DNA of 64,000 bases, taken from assembly GCA_965226965.1 (NCBI GenBank), contig OZ245715.1, positions 1,302,001 through 1,366,000 on the forward strand. Reading direction: 5' to 3'. Below, one piece after another: positions 17,190-27,095 of the stretch. The DNA comes from Endoryza foliicola. GTDB taxonomy: Bacteria > Bacteroidota > Bacteroidia > Chitinophagales > Chitinophagaceae. The notes beneath the pieces were generated by a model that saw only the letters and a list, made by a program, of their open reading frames with translations, was not told the origin of the DNA and made no database searches. How positions within the stretch are numbered: the first letter of the stretch is position 1; each line of letters starts with the position of its first letter. Position numbers and translations under genes: made by a program.

Positions 17190-20100
17190 ATGCGAACGAT
17201 TTTTAATACTGTTGGACTGTTATTTGTCCTTTTTTGGAGTAGTTCGATTTTGGCGCAAAGTGAAGCTGATCGATACATTCCCAAGGTGTTACCACCATCT
17301 CCAAACGCGGCCTCTTTGATGAAATTTGGAGATATTCCGGTTAGTTATTATACCGGAAGTGCGGGTGTGTCTGTTCCTATTTATACAGTGCAAAGCGGTG
17401 ATATTACAGTGCCAATTACGCTATCTTATAATACAACAGGAATTCGTTTGAGCGAGGAAGCGAGTTGGGTTGGACTTGGTTGGGCTCTTAGTGCCGGTGG
17501 CATGATTTCTCGCACAATAATGGGTCGCGATGATTGGGATGCCGGTTACTTTACAACGGCCGTTCCAGAGATTAACACTACTCCTACTGCTCACCCAGCA
17601 CCATCTATTACATCGATTCAACTGAATCCCTACATGTATGATTTTTGGTGTGATTATCTGGTTTATACTACCGGTGGTAATTTAAATTTTAGCCAGCCCC
17701 TGATTAATCCGAATGCTTATGATATGGAGGCTGATATTTATAGTTATAATTTCCCGGGGTTTAGCGGTAAATTTATAATTGGGAGAGACGGTGTGCCGGT
17801 TATTCAAAATCAAGACAACATTAAAATCCAGTACACTGCTAATGCTGCTTCATTTGCGATAACAGATGATAAAGGGTTTAGATTTCTTTTTTCTTCAAAG
17901 GAGTATGCGCAAAGAGATGGTTCTAGTCCGATTAGTTCATGGTATTTGAGCCAGATTGTTTCGCCAACCGGTCGTACGGTACAGTTTAATTATAATTCAC
18001 AAGGTCCAACCACTATTAGCGCTGGTTCATTCTCTGATATATCTCGACAAGCTTGCTCTGTTAATACTGGAACAACGAGCACTGCCACAGCTGCTACTTA
18101 CTATCAAAATATATATCTTGAAAGCATTGAGTTCACAAATGGCAGAGTTCAGTTTTACTTCGATAATTCGAGAGTAGATCAAACGAACGCAAAAAAGCTT
18201 AATAAGGTTTCAGTGTTTAGGAAATTGGTATCTAACGATTCCACTGAGATATTTTCTTACAATTTTTACTATTCTTACTTTAATAATAGTTATGTAGGTG
18301 TTCCAGCTACAGAATTTAAGAGACTCAAACTTGATAGTGTAAAGCAATCATCTGGAGCTTCTTTCTTACCTCCCTACAAATTTGTTTATTATGATGATAC
18401 GTATGAAGCAACTTCTTTGACGGGAAAGACGTCAAAAAGTATTGATCATTGGGGCTATTATAACGCTGTGGCCAATTCATTCCTTTATCCCAAATTTTAC
18501 GGGTATTTTAATCCACCCACCGGCACTGCTCCAGGGCAACCACTACCTAGTTGGTGGGATTTGACTGATGGGGCAGATCGAAATCCAAAGCTTGTGAAAC
18601 CTCAACTTTTCTCTTTAAACACTATTGTTTATCCAACTGGAGGTAAATCGGTATTTGAATTGGAAGGTAATGACTATGACGAGCAGAAATCGTTCTTGCA
18701 AGGACAGACCGATTATGAAGAAATAAACTATTTCGATACTTCTGTAACGTACACCATTTCAACTAGAGGAACAGTCAACAATACGGTTGATCTAACTAAC
18801 AAGTATGGCCCAAAAGTTTGGGTGAACATGGCGTTTCGTTGTAGCAACAGTACCGTTGCAAATACTTTGCACAATACTAGCGGTCAAATTTACACTAGTG
18901 TGTTTAGTAATACTGTAGATATCAATAGCAATAGTTTGATCCTTTCAGGTTCTACTTGGGCTACTGGTGAGGTTGCGTACTCGGTATCATCGGGAACAAC
19001 TTACAATCTAGCTACTTTTATAAGCCCTTCAATATCTACCACCGACTTCCAAGACATTACAGTGACTATTCGATGGAAACAACTTCGTCGAGCTACGTAT
19101 GGGGTGATTCTTGGTGGGGGTTTAAGAATAAAATCCATCACCGATTACAATGAGTCTGGCATAGCAGTGAAGAAGAGAAAATATGACTATCATTATTTCG
19201 AAGATAGAGATGGTAATGGGATAAATGAAGAGTACAGCTATGGGAAGCTAATTTCTAGACCTTCCTATACACGTTTTGAGTTATTGAGAGGTACAGATGG
19301 CCAGGGATGGAACACAGGATGTGTGAGTCTTACAAGGTTTGGGTCCAGTATCATTGGAACAACGGGAATTACTTCTGGAAATGCAATTGGGTATGATCAG
19401 GTTACTGAATACGTAGTTGACCCTACAAACGAGTCTAATACGCTTGGTAAAACGGTTTATCAATATCATAATTTGCCTGATACGATCATCAATTTTAATC
19501 GTCTTCGATTACCGGGAATCAACAATATTGGTTCTAGTAAAAATGGACAGCTAAAGGCGAAAATTGACTACCGACTATCAGGGGGTAGCTATATAAAAGT
19601 AGCTGAACAGTTTAACTACTACACGTCTTACAACAGAAAGCTTGTGTACAGTATGAAACTTGACAATGTGAACCCTCCAGGTGCGAAGGATTTTTCTAGT
19701 TGTGTAGGTGGTGTAGGGAACCCTGGAGTGGAAACAGAATTTTTTGGATTCATTTACCCTTCAGTACAGTCAGAGAAGATACTTCTAGATTCTACGCGGC
19801 AGATTAGTTACGAAAGCTCTGGTGTTACTAACTCGATTTCTACTATTACTAGAAATACCTACACTCCTTTGTCAACTTACAAACAACTTAGTAAAACGGA
19901 GACTTACAATAGTAAGAACGAATTGATTCGAACAGAGATTTCTTATCCATATGACTATTCGGGAGTGATCTATGATACGATGATGGCTAGAAACATGGTA
20001 TCTACCGTAATTGGACAAAAAATCTACAATAACAATGTATTGATGTCCCAAGTTAAAACACAGTTCAAATTATGGCAGTCAAACACATTAGTTTTGCCTG

Positions 20101-20789
20101 ACACCATCTCTACTGCAACACTGAGTAATGGCCTCGAATCTGTTGTGAAATTCGATAGTTATGATTTAGTCGGTAACCCTATTCAATTTACACCGAGAAC
20201 AGGTACAGGCGTTGTCGTTATTTGGGATTACAACAATGTTTATCCAATAGCGAAGATTACCAATGCATCGCTATCACAAGTGGCGTATACGAGTTTTGAA
20301 ACTAGTAATACTGGTTATTGGACTATTACAGACACCATGAGAAACAAAGAAGGATTGACAGGGGATCAGTCTTTTGTTTTAAAAGCAACAAACAACATCG
20401 TTTACACGAATAGTACAACCAACTTGGATTTTTATGTTTCCTACTGGTCGAAAAATGGGCAAGCAACATTAAGCGGGGCGACTAGCCTTGCAGTTAAAGC
20501 CGGTCTGACTAAAAATGGTTGGACTTACTATGAGCACAAAATTAGAACAACAGGTGGAAGTATTACTCTCAGTTCTTCGAATGCAAATGTCATCGATGAA
20601 TTAAGATTGTATCCGGTTACCGCACAAATGGAGACCTTAACATATCTACCATTAGTTGGTACTACAAGCCAATGCTCAGTTAACAACATCGTTTCCTATT
20701 ATAACTACGACGAGTTTAGTAGGCTTCGCCTTATCAGAGACATTGATGGAAATATTATTAAAACTTTTGAGTACAACTATAAAAAGTAA
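17190..20789 (+). CDS. Large secreted YD/SpvB-like protein, RHS operon
   Basis: A 1199-residue exported protein, signal peptide ending near residue 23 (FVLFWSSSILAQ). The N-terminal region, KFGDIPVSYYTGSAGVSVPI to WVGLGWALSAGGMISR, is the opening seen in many Bacteroidota RHS/YD proteins and in SpvB/TcdB-like shells. Further signs are PTGGKSVFELEGNDYDEQ, KSITDYNESGIAVKKRKYDY, a VVIWDYNNVYPIAKI repeat and a YD-like tail YYNYDEFSRLRLIRDIDGNI. There is no RHS core signature or toxin domain, and it ends just after the YD-like motif. It may form a shell half that packages with the downstream RHS protein, by analogy with TcB-TcC; that is inference. Confidence 0.65.
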   Translation: MRTIFNTVGLLFVLFWSSSILAQSEADRYIPKVLPPSPNAASLMKFGDIPVSYYTGSAGVSVPIYTVQSGDITVPITLSYNTTGIRLSEEASWVGLGWALSAGGMISRTIMGRDDWDAGYFTTAVPEINTTPTAHPAPSITSIQLNPYMYDFWCDYLVYTTGGNLNFSQPLINPNAYDMEADIYSYNFPGFSGKFIIGRDGVPVIQNQDNIKIQYTANAASFAITDDKGFRFLFSSKEYAQRDGSSPISSWYLSQIVSPTGRTVQFNYNSQGPTTISAGSFSDISRQACSVNTGTTSTATAATYYQNIYLESIEFTNGRVQFYFDNSRVDQTNAKKLNKVSVFRKLVSNDSTEIFSYNFYYSYFNNSYVGVPATEFKRLKLDSVKQSSGASFLPPYKFVYYDDTYEATSLTGKTSKSIDHWGYYNAVANSFLYPKFYGYFNPPTGTAPGQPLPSWWDLTDGADRNPKLVKPQLFSLNTIVYPTGGKSVFELEGNDYDEQKSFLQGQTDYEEINYFDTSVTYTISTRGTVNNTVDLTNKYGPKVWVNMAFRCSNSTVANTLHNTSGQIYTSVFSNTVDINSNSLILSGSTWATGEVAYSVSSGTTYNLATFISPSISTTDFQDITVTIRWKQLRRATYGVILGGGLRIKSITDYNESGIAVKKRKYDYHYFEDRDGNGINEEYSYGKLISRPSYTRFELLRGTDGQGWNTGCVSLTRFGSSIIGTTGITSGNAIGYDQVTEYVVDPTNESNTLGKTVYQYHNLPDTIINFNRLRLPGINNIGSSKNGQLKAKIDYRLSGGSYIKVAEQFNYYTSYNRKLVYSMKLDNVNPPGAKDFSSCVGGVGNPGVETEFFGFIYPSVQSEKILLDSTRQISYESSGVTNSISTITRNTYTPLSTYKQLSKTETYNSKNELIRTEISYPYDYSGVIYDTMMARNMVSTVIGQKIYNNNVLMSQVKTQFKLWQSNTLVLPDTISTATLSNGLESVVKFDSYDLVGNPIQFTPRTGTGVVVIWDYNNVYPIAKITNASLSQVAYTSFETSNTGYWTITDTMRNKEGLTGDQSFVLKATNNIVYTNSTTNLDFYVSYWSKNGQATLSGATSLAVKAGLTKNGWTYYEHKIRTTGGSITLSSSNANVIDELRLYPVTAQMETLTYLPLVGTTSQCSVNNIVSYYNYDEFSRLRLIRDIDGNIIKTFEYNYKK

Positions 20790-20811
20790 CAAATCATTTG
20801 AATTTTTAACT

Positions 20812-21426
20812 ATGCGAAAAAGTATATTCTGCTGTCTTTTGACACTATTTGTTCTCAATAGTCAAAATACTGTTGCTCAAGTTTCCATAAGCGGTGCAAC
20901 TTGTGTTGTGTCAGGTGGTGAAGTTGGTTACCTGTACAATGCTACGGGTAGCATATCTGATCAGGACGTATTAAGCTGGAAGGTAACCGGCGGAACCGTT
21001 GTTGGTTCAGAGAATTCTGCTACCAATGGTTCGGTCATCGCTTCTGGGTCAACAATACGAATAATATGGAATAAGGGCGTTTCGAATGGTACAATTAAAT
21101 TAATCAATTCTAGACTTGGGGACTCTGAATTGTCTGTCAAAATCGTTGATTTTCCAAATTCGATTTCTATACCTAACGGAATAATAAATGTTGGGACAAC
21201 AATAACTATTACTGGGAGCGGGCCTTCAAGTTCAATCTGTACACCCCTCAGTAGTTTTTGGTGGGAAGTGGCAGACGCAATTAGTGGTCCGTTTGAAAGC
21301 ATCGATGGAGCAACCGATAAAAATCTAACCGTGGTAGTAAATCAAGGTAAAAAATTTTACCGTCGAATACTATCCGTAAACGGGAACCTACTCTTTTCAA
21401 ACATTATTTCTATTGACCCTCAATAG
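20812..21426 (+). CDS. Small exported Ig/PKD-like protein, paralogue of the RHS head
   Basis: A 204-residue secreted protein. The ATG at 20812 (MRKSIFCCLLTLFVLNSQ) is preferred over an opening inside the previous gene because it gives a signal peptide ending near residue 23. Two beta-sandwich repeats follow. They parallel the N-terminus of the next gene almost feature for feature: SISGATCVVSGGEVGYLY versus SMSGSNCAVNGGTTGYQY, SSFWWEVADAISGPF versus SFWWETSSSATGPF, and KFYRRILSVNGN versus AYYRRVLSFNGD. It therefore looks like a free-standing copy of the RHS head domain produced by tandem duplication. Gaps are 22 bases before and 9 after. Function unknown; it may compete with, or co-assemble with, the head. 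Confidence 0.65.
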   Translation: MRKSIFCCLLTLFVLNSQNTVAQVSISGATCVVSGGEVGYLYNATGSISDQDVLSWKVTGGTVVGSENSATNGSVIASGSTIRIIWNKGVSNGTIKLINSRLGDSELSVKIVDFPNSISIPNGIINVGTTITITGSGPSSSICTPLSSFWWEVADAISGPFESIDGATDKNLTVVVNQGKKFYRRILSVNGNLLFSNIISIDPQ

Positions 21427-21435
21427 CATCTTTTT

Positions 21436-24400
21436 ATGCAGATCAAACCGAATTCTTTTAAAAGCCTATCATTGGTGCCAGTTTTGCTCTTGTCTGTGCT
21501 TTTTTCAAATGCCCAATTGTCGATGTCTGGCTCAAATTGTGCAGTGAATGGTGGAACTACGGGATACCAGTATACAATATCTGGTTCTTATCAAGCTAGT
21601 TATACCATTAGTTGGACTGTTACAGGTGGCGTAATTGCAGGCACCAGTAATACTTCTAAGAGTGGAACGATAGCCTCCATTGGCCCCTCCATTCGAGTGG
21701 TTTGGAATGCCAATCCTGCAAGTGCTTCTGTTCAAGTTACGGTTCAAGTGCTAGGATCAAACACCAAGACTGTGACTGTGATTACAGTTCCTAATACAGT
21801 TAGTCCTTCCAGTCAAGTAGTTGCTTATAATTCCAGTGCCACCGTAACCGGCGGCGCACCCAGTGCGGGGTGTACTCCTTCTTATTCATTTTGGTGGGAA
21901 ACATCTTCAAGTGCTACAGGACCATTTACTACTGTGAGTGGCGCAACCAGTCAGAACTTGACTGTTAATCCTTTTTTACAAACAGCTTATTATCGTCGTG
22001 TTTTATCGTTCAATGGCGACAATGTGTACAGTCCTGTCGCTTTAGTAAGTATCGCACCCCTAACGTCTGGGTCCATCAGTGCGTCCGTAACGAATTTAAC
22101 TTACAACACGCAGCCAAGTATTTCTCAAAATCCTGCTACAGGCGGTTATTGTTCTAGTTTAAACTACGAGTGGCAGCAATCTGTAGATGGAGGAGCGTGG
22201 CAAAATATTGGCTCCGGTGCAGCTTATCCTACTACAGCTCCGGCAATAGTGGGGAACACCAAAATAAGAAGAAAAGTGGTATGTGGAAATGACGTGTTGT
22301 ATTCTAATGAGTTGAATTTTACAGTCAATTACACATCAACTAATTCTGAGAACCTTAATTATGTTAGAGTTAATGAAATCTGGATATATGGTGTGAAAAC
22401 ATGGATTCAAGCAGATCAATTAGCGACAGGTCAGAAGCAACAGACGACACAATACTTTGATGGATTGGGCCGGCCCGTTGAGACGGTTAATAAGCAGGTT
22501 ACGCCGCAAATGAAAGACATGGTGGTTCCAATTGTCTATGATAATTTTAGCCGGGAGGTAAATAAATACTTGCCGTATGTTTCCACGAGTTCTGATGGTA
22601 AATTCAAATCATCGCCCTTAGTGGAACAGAATAGTTTTAATTCGTCTCAATTTCCGGGTGAATCATTTTACTATTCACAAGTTGGGTTTGAAGCATCTCC
22701 TTTAGGTCGCCCTCTAAATAGCTATGCTCCGGGTGCAAACTGGGCTGGGGCCTCTAGAGGATTGTCCAATCAATATTTGGTGAATACATTAAGTGACAGC
22801 GTCAGGATTTGGACCATTGCTTCATCAGTAGGGAGTATTCCAACTAGTTCTGCCATTTATGAAGCGGGCCAGCTTATTAAATCTGTATCCATTGATGAAA
22901 ACGGCAAACAGATCATAGAATACAAGGATAAATCTGGTAAAGTAATTCTGAAGAAAGTTCAATCTTCTAATAGTCCAGGTACGGCATACCAAGGCTGGCT
23001 TTGTACTTATTATGTATACGACGACTTGGGACAACTGCGATTTGTAATTCAACCAAGAGCCGTCGAACTGATAAATGCAACATGGGTGATTTCTACTGGA
23101 ATCGCTGATGAATTGTGTTTCAGATATGAATACGATTACAGGTTGAGGATGATCATCAAAAAAGTTCCCGGCGCTGGCGAGGTTTGGATGGTGTACGACA
23201 AGTGGGACAAACCCATTTTAACACAGGACGCAAAATTGAGACTGCAGAATAAATGGATTTTTACAAAATTTGATCAGCTTAACCGTCCGGTCATGAGTGG
23301 TTTTTATACAAATTCCACATATACCACACAATCTTCTATGCAAGGGTTTTTGAATACTCAAAACTTAGCAGCTTATGAGTCAGTTCAAACTTCCAGTTTG
23401 CCTTTGTATACCTTAAATCAGAGCTTTCCGGTGGTTGCTTATGCTGATGTTCAATCGGTTACCTACTACGATGATTACTCTTGGTCTACTTGGTATGGAT
23501 TTACAGGGGTGAAAGATAATAGTTATGATACTTATTTTTATACAGCAAGCAATACTACTGCTCCTTACGCCCAACCACTAACTCAATCTAATATGAATCA
23601 AGGGGCGGTTACAGGTGTATGGGATAGAACCGGAAATGGAATAGTTACTGCTACATACTATGAACAAAATGGACGAGTACTCCAAACGCGTCAATACAAC
23701 TATAAAGGCGGAACTGATTATGCAACCATGCAATATGATGCAAAAGGGGCAGTATTGGCGACCTATATTAGACACCAAAATCCTTCATCAACACAAACGT
23801 CGGAGGTAAAGGTTCTGACCAAAATGGAGTACGACCATGCAGGAAGACTTACTAAAGTATGGAAACAGTTGAATAACTCAGGATCTGATAAATTAGTAGT
23901 GGAGAATGTTTACAATGAATTGGGGCAATTGAAGGACAAAAAATTGGGAGTTAAACCTGTTTCAGGCGGCCCATTAGAAACTCTTTCATACAACTATAAT
24001 ATCAGAGGATGGATGACAAGTATTAATAAAGACTATTTGTCAGGTACTGCCACTAATAGTTATTTTGGGATGGAACTTGCCTATGATAAAACAAATTCTG
24101 TATTAAGTGGAGCAACGTATACTTCAGCCCAATACAATGGAAATATTACCGGTACCTTGTGGAAGACCAAGGGTGATGGTGTGAATCGAAAATACAATTT
24201 TACCTATGATAACGTGAATCGTCTTACGGGTGCCAATTTTACACAGAACACTGGTAGTGGATGGAACAATTCCTTTATTGATTTTACAGTAAATAACCTG
24301 ACATACGATGCAAATGGAAATATCTTGTCTATGAGCCAAAAGGGCTTCAAAGTAACGGGGGCATCGTTTATCGACCAATTGACATATACCTATCAAGCGA

Positions 24401-26481
24401 ATAGCAATAAACTTGTTCAAGTAGCAGACGGTTCCAATGATCCACAATCTAAATTAGGAGATTTTAAGTACAGCGGTTCCAAGCAGGCGACCGACTATAG
24501 CTACGATGTGAATGGCAATATGATTGTTGATAACAATAAAGCAATAAGTAATATTTCATACAACCAGTTGAATTTACCGGAGGTTGTGACGGTAACCGGT
24601 AAAGGGTCGATCACCTATACCTACGATTGGTCGGGTAATAAGTTGAAAAAAGTAACCGTAGACACTACTGTAAAACCGACCCTTACCACCACTACTACTT
24701 ATTTGAATGGGTTTGTTTATCAAAACGATACCTTGCAGTTTCTGGCTCATGAAGAAGGTAGAATACGGTGGGCGAAGCGTTTCTACCTAAATGGTAGTTC
24801 TGCCAATAGTTTTGAATACGACTACTTTTTGAAAGATCATTTGGGTAATGTACGCATGGTTCTCACCGAACAATCGGATACTTCTCAGTACATGGCTACT
24901 ATGGAAGCAGCCTACCGTGGCAATGAAAATAAACTGTTCTACAATCTACAGGCGAGCAATTATCCCAAAGCGGCAGTGTCCGGTTATCCGGTGGATGGCA
25001 CCACCAATCCCAATGATTCACTAATGCGATTGAACGGAAGCGGGCAAAAAGTAGGAGCAGCAATTGTTTTGAAGGTCATGAGTGGTGATGTGATAGATGT
25101 AGCTGTTAAAGCATTTTACAAGGATCAAACGTATACGGCTCCGAATAATTCCGTGAATGATATTTTGAATGCACTGGCAAGTGGCGCTTTTGGCCTCACC
25201 GGTGGGTCAAAAGGCACTCTGGATCAACTCAATAATACGAGTACGAGTCCTCTTTTAGGCGCTTTGAATAGCTTTATAAGTGGCAACAATCCCACTGTTG
25301 TCAATAAACCCCGAGCCCATCTGAATTGGATATTATTGGATGAACAGTTCCAGTATGTAAGTAGTTACCCTCAAAGTGGGGCTCTTGCGGTTGGAAATTA
25401 TGCCAGCAATGTGTTAAATACATTAGCGTATACAGGAATTCCAATAACAAAGAATGGATATTTGTATATTTATGTAAACAACGAAACACCCGGATGGGAC
25501 GTATTTTTTGATAATATGAGTGTGAAGCATTACAGTGGGGCAATCACAGAGGAAACGCATTATTATCCATTTGGGCTCACTATGCAAGGCATCTCATCGA
25601 AAGCAATGAGTTTTGGAAACCCTGTAAACACTAAGAAATATCAAGGCTACGAACACAATACTGACTTCGATTTAAATACATATGAGGCATTCTACCGTAC
25701 CCACGACCCACAAATAGGAAGATGGTGGCAAATTGACCCACGACCGAATGAGTCTACAAGTCTGTATGCTGCCATGGAGAACAACCCAATTAAGTATACT
25801 GACGCATTAGGTGATACTACAATTTTTTATGGCTACCAAGGAAACAGAATCTTCGCTGTTAATGATAAAGGCCCAAACAGAACTGTTGTTCTTGATGAGA
25901 GTAAAGAAGATGCATTTTACAATTGTTACTACGAAAATTTTGCATTAGTTCCTGATAGTAAAAGAGACCTCAGTGCAATGAGTTCAACACTTAGTGCTTT
26001 TGGTACAAGTTATGATGTTGCCTCTTTTGAAAGCTTCTACGATGCAAATGCGAAATCTGTTCCTGCAACAAATGTAGACGGAACTTCAACTGAAGGGATG
26101 ACCAATATTAAAATCAACGGTAAGCCCACGAAATTATATGCGGAGGTAATGGGTAACCTAGTTATGAAGGATGGCGTGGTTACAATGGGAAAAGGGAAAT
26201 CTTCAGACGGGGATTTGATTGGTTCAGACCCAGACAAGTTACCTGCTGAGCAAGGCAAGGTTGGCCATATTCACACACACCCGGTTGCAGCGGATGCAAC
26301 ACTTACATATACACAGGGTACGTTAGCAACAGGCGGTAGCTTTAGGGCAGGGCCATCTCCAAGAGATAGACAGGAAGCAGATAAAAATAAAAATGGTGTC
26401 CGAAACGTTGTTGTTGACTCAAAAAATGTTTATCTAATAAATGGATGGGCAAGTCAAACTGTAACAATACCAAGAAGATAA
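21436..26481 (+). CDS. RHS-repeat polymorphic toxin with DUF6443 and C-terminal JAB/JAMM-like domain
   Basis: A 1681-residue exported polymorphic toxin. The order is: signal peptide (to about 26), Ig-like head repeats (27-295), a DUF6443-type region from about 304 (NYVRVNEIWIYG, QYFDGLGRPVETV), many YD repeats (YEYDYRLRMIIKKVPGAG, YDANGNILSM, YTYDWSGNKLKKV), then the RHS core signature YYPFGL ... RTHDPQIGRWWQIDP ... NPIKYTDALGD ending about 1460. The variable tail (1461-1681) has Glu1570 in YAEVMGNL, HTHP at 1613-1616 and PSPRD with Ser1641 and Asp1644. This is the E / HxHP / SxxD pattern of JAB/JAMM zinc peptidases, with a longer loop than usual. Likely role: contact-dependent killing. The delivery route is not shown. 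The cognate lipoprotein gene starts 4 bases downstream. Confidence 0.8.
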   Translation: MQIKPNSFKSLSLVPVLLLSVLFSNAQLSMSGSNCAVNGGTTGYQYTISGSYQASYTISWTVTGGVIAGTSNTSKSGTIASIGPSIRVVWNANPASASVQVTVQVLGSNTKTVTVITVPNTVSPSSQVVAYNSSATVTGGAPSAGCTPSYSFWWETSSSATGPFTTVSGATSQNLTVNPFLQTAYYRRVLSFNGDNVYSPVALVSIAPLTSGSISASVTNLTYNTQPSISQNPATGGYCSSLNYEWQQSVDGGAWQNIGSGAAYPTTAPAIVGNTKIRRKVVCGNDVLYSNELNFTVNYTSTNSENLNYVRVNEIWIYGVKTWIQADQLATGQKQQTTQYFDGLGRPVETVNKQVTPQMKDMVVPIVYDNFSREVNKYLPYVSTSSDGKFKSSPLVEQNSFNSSQFPGESFYYSQVGFEASPLGRPLNSYAPGANWAGASRGLSNQYLVNTLSDSVRIWTIASSVGSIPTSSAIYEAGQLIKSVSIDENGKQIIEYKDKSGKVILKKVQSSNSPGTAYQGWLCTYYVYDDLGQLRFVIQPRAVELINATWVISTGIADELCFRYEYDYRLRMIIKKVPGAGEVWMVYDKWDKPILTQDAKLRLQNKWIFTKFDQLNRPVMSGFYTNSTYTTQSSMQGFLNTQNLAAYESVQTSSLPLYTLNQSFPVVAYADVQSVTYYDDYSWSTWYGFTGVKDNSYDTYFYTASNTTAPYAQPLTQSNMNQGAVTGVWDRTGNGIVTATYYEQNGRVLQTRQYNYKGGTDYATMQYDAKGAVLATYIRHQNPSSTQTSEVKVLTKMEYDHAGRLTKVWKQLNNSGSDKLVVENVYNELGQLKDKKLGVKPVSGGPLETLSYNYNIRGWMTSINKDYLSGTATNSYFGMELAYDKTNSVLSGATYTSAQYNGNITGTLWKTKGDGVNRKYNFTYDNVNRLTGANFTQNTGSGWNNSFIDFTVNNLTYDANGNILSMSQKGFKVTGASFIDQLTYTYQANSNKLVQVADGSNDPQSKLGDFKYSGSKQATDYSYDVNGNMIVDNNKAISNISYNQLNLPEVVTVTGKGSITYTYDWSGNKLKKVTVDTTVKPTLTTTTTYLNGFVYQNDTLQFLAHEEGRIRWAKRFYLNGSSANSFEYDYFLKDHLGNVRMVLTEQSDTSQYMATMEAAYRGNENKLFYNLQASNYPKAAVSGYPVDGTTNPNDSLMRLNGSGQKVGAAIVLKVMSGDVIDVAVKAFYKDQTYTAPNNSVNDILNALASGAFGLTGGSKGTLDQLNNTSTSPLLGALNSFISGNNPTVVNKPRAHLNWILLDEQFQYVSSYPQSGALAVGNYASNVLNTLAYTGIPITKNGYLYIYVNNETPGWDVFFDNMSVKHYSGAITEETHYYPFGLTMQGISSKAMSFGNPVNTKKYQGYEHNTDFDLNTYEAFYRTHDPQIGRWWQIDPRPNESTSLYAAMENNPIKYTDALGDTTIFYGYQGNRIFAVNDKGPNRTVVLDESKEDAFYNCYYENFALVPDSKRDLSAMSSTLSAFGTSYDVASFESFYDANAKSVPATNVDGTSTEGMTNIKINGKPTKLYAEVMGNLVMKDGVVTMGKGKSSDGDLIGSDPDKLPAEQGKVGHIHTHPVAADATLTYTQGTLATGGSFRAGPSPRDRQEADKNKNGVRNVVVDSKNVYLINGWASQTVTIPRR

Positions 26482-26485
26482 TAGT

Positions 26486-27061
26486 ATGAAAAATATATTT
26501 GTGTTACTGTTTATTACAATACTTACCGGATGTAACCATCAGCAGGGTTCAAAAGAAAATTCTGCAGTGACAGAAAAAGACACACTTGTAAGTAATTATC
26601 CTTCTTTAATAGATTCTTTGAACTTGCAGGGCTTGTATGATAAAGCCAAATGGGCATTGTACTGTATATACAGCGATGATACTTGTAAAGTTAAAAAACA
26701 GTTTTCTGTTATGCCAGGTAAAACATTTGGCACTTTGGATTTACGATTTAGTGAACTCAGGCAGCAGAAAGACACTATTGAGATGGATTTTTATTTTTAT
26801 GTCAATGATACTATTCGTTATGATATAAGTACAATGAAGAGTAATAAAAGATTGGCATCAGGAGTCGGCTATAAGAAAGGTAGTGATAGTATTGTGTTTT
26901 ACATCTCTCAAACAACCATGAGATATTTTTGGGAAAAAGGGGCAACAAGCAGATATGAGAATCCTCTGCAGCCTGAAGTGATAGACTATATCAAGAGCAA
27001 TAAGGATAGTCTAAATCATTGGTTTAGGGAAGAAGCAAAGCGAAAGGGAATTATCAATTAA
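26486..27061 (+). CDS. Lipoprotein in the immunity position of the RHS toxin
   Basis: A 191-residue lipoprotein: signal sequence KNIFVLLFITILTGC with lipobox LTGC (Cys16), followed by Asn-His, so it is probably an envelope-facing lipoprotein. The body is mixed alpha/beta (KAKWALYCIYSDDTCKVKKQ, FGTLDLRFSELRQQKDTIEM, DFYFYVNDTIRYDI) and no named domain is recognised. It starts 4 bases after the RHS toxin stop and is the last gene before a strong terminator. Position, size and export together suggest it neutralises the JAB-like domain in the periplasm. This is inferred from polymorphic toxin organisation, not from homology. Confidence 0.6.
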   Translation: MKNIFVLLFITILTGCNHQQGSKENSAVTEKDTLVSNYPSLIDSLNLQGLYDKAKWALYCIYSDDTCKVKKQFSVMPGKTFGTLDLRFSELRQQKDTIEMDFYFYVNDTIRYDISTMKSNKRLASGVGYKKGSDSIVFYISQTTMRYFWEKGATSRYENPLQPEVIDYIKSNKDSLNHWFREEAKRKGIIN

Positions 27062-27070
27062 TAAAAAAAG

Positions 27071-27095
27071 AAGCCCGGCGCAGCCGGGCTTTGTT
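27071..27095 (+). terminator. Terminator of the RHS operon
   Basis: A perfect 9-pair stem AAGCCCGGC / GCCGGGCTT with triloop GCA is followed by TTGTTGTTT, 10 bases after the lipoprotein stop. Confidence 0.85.
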
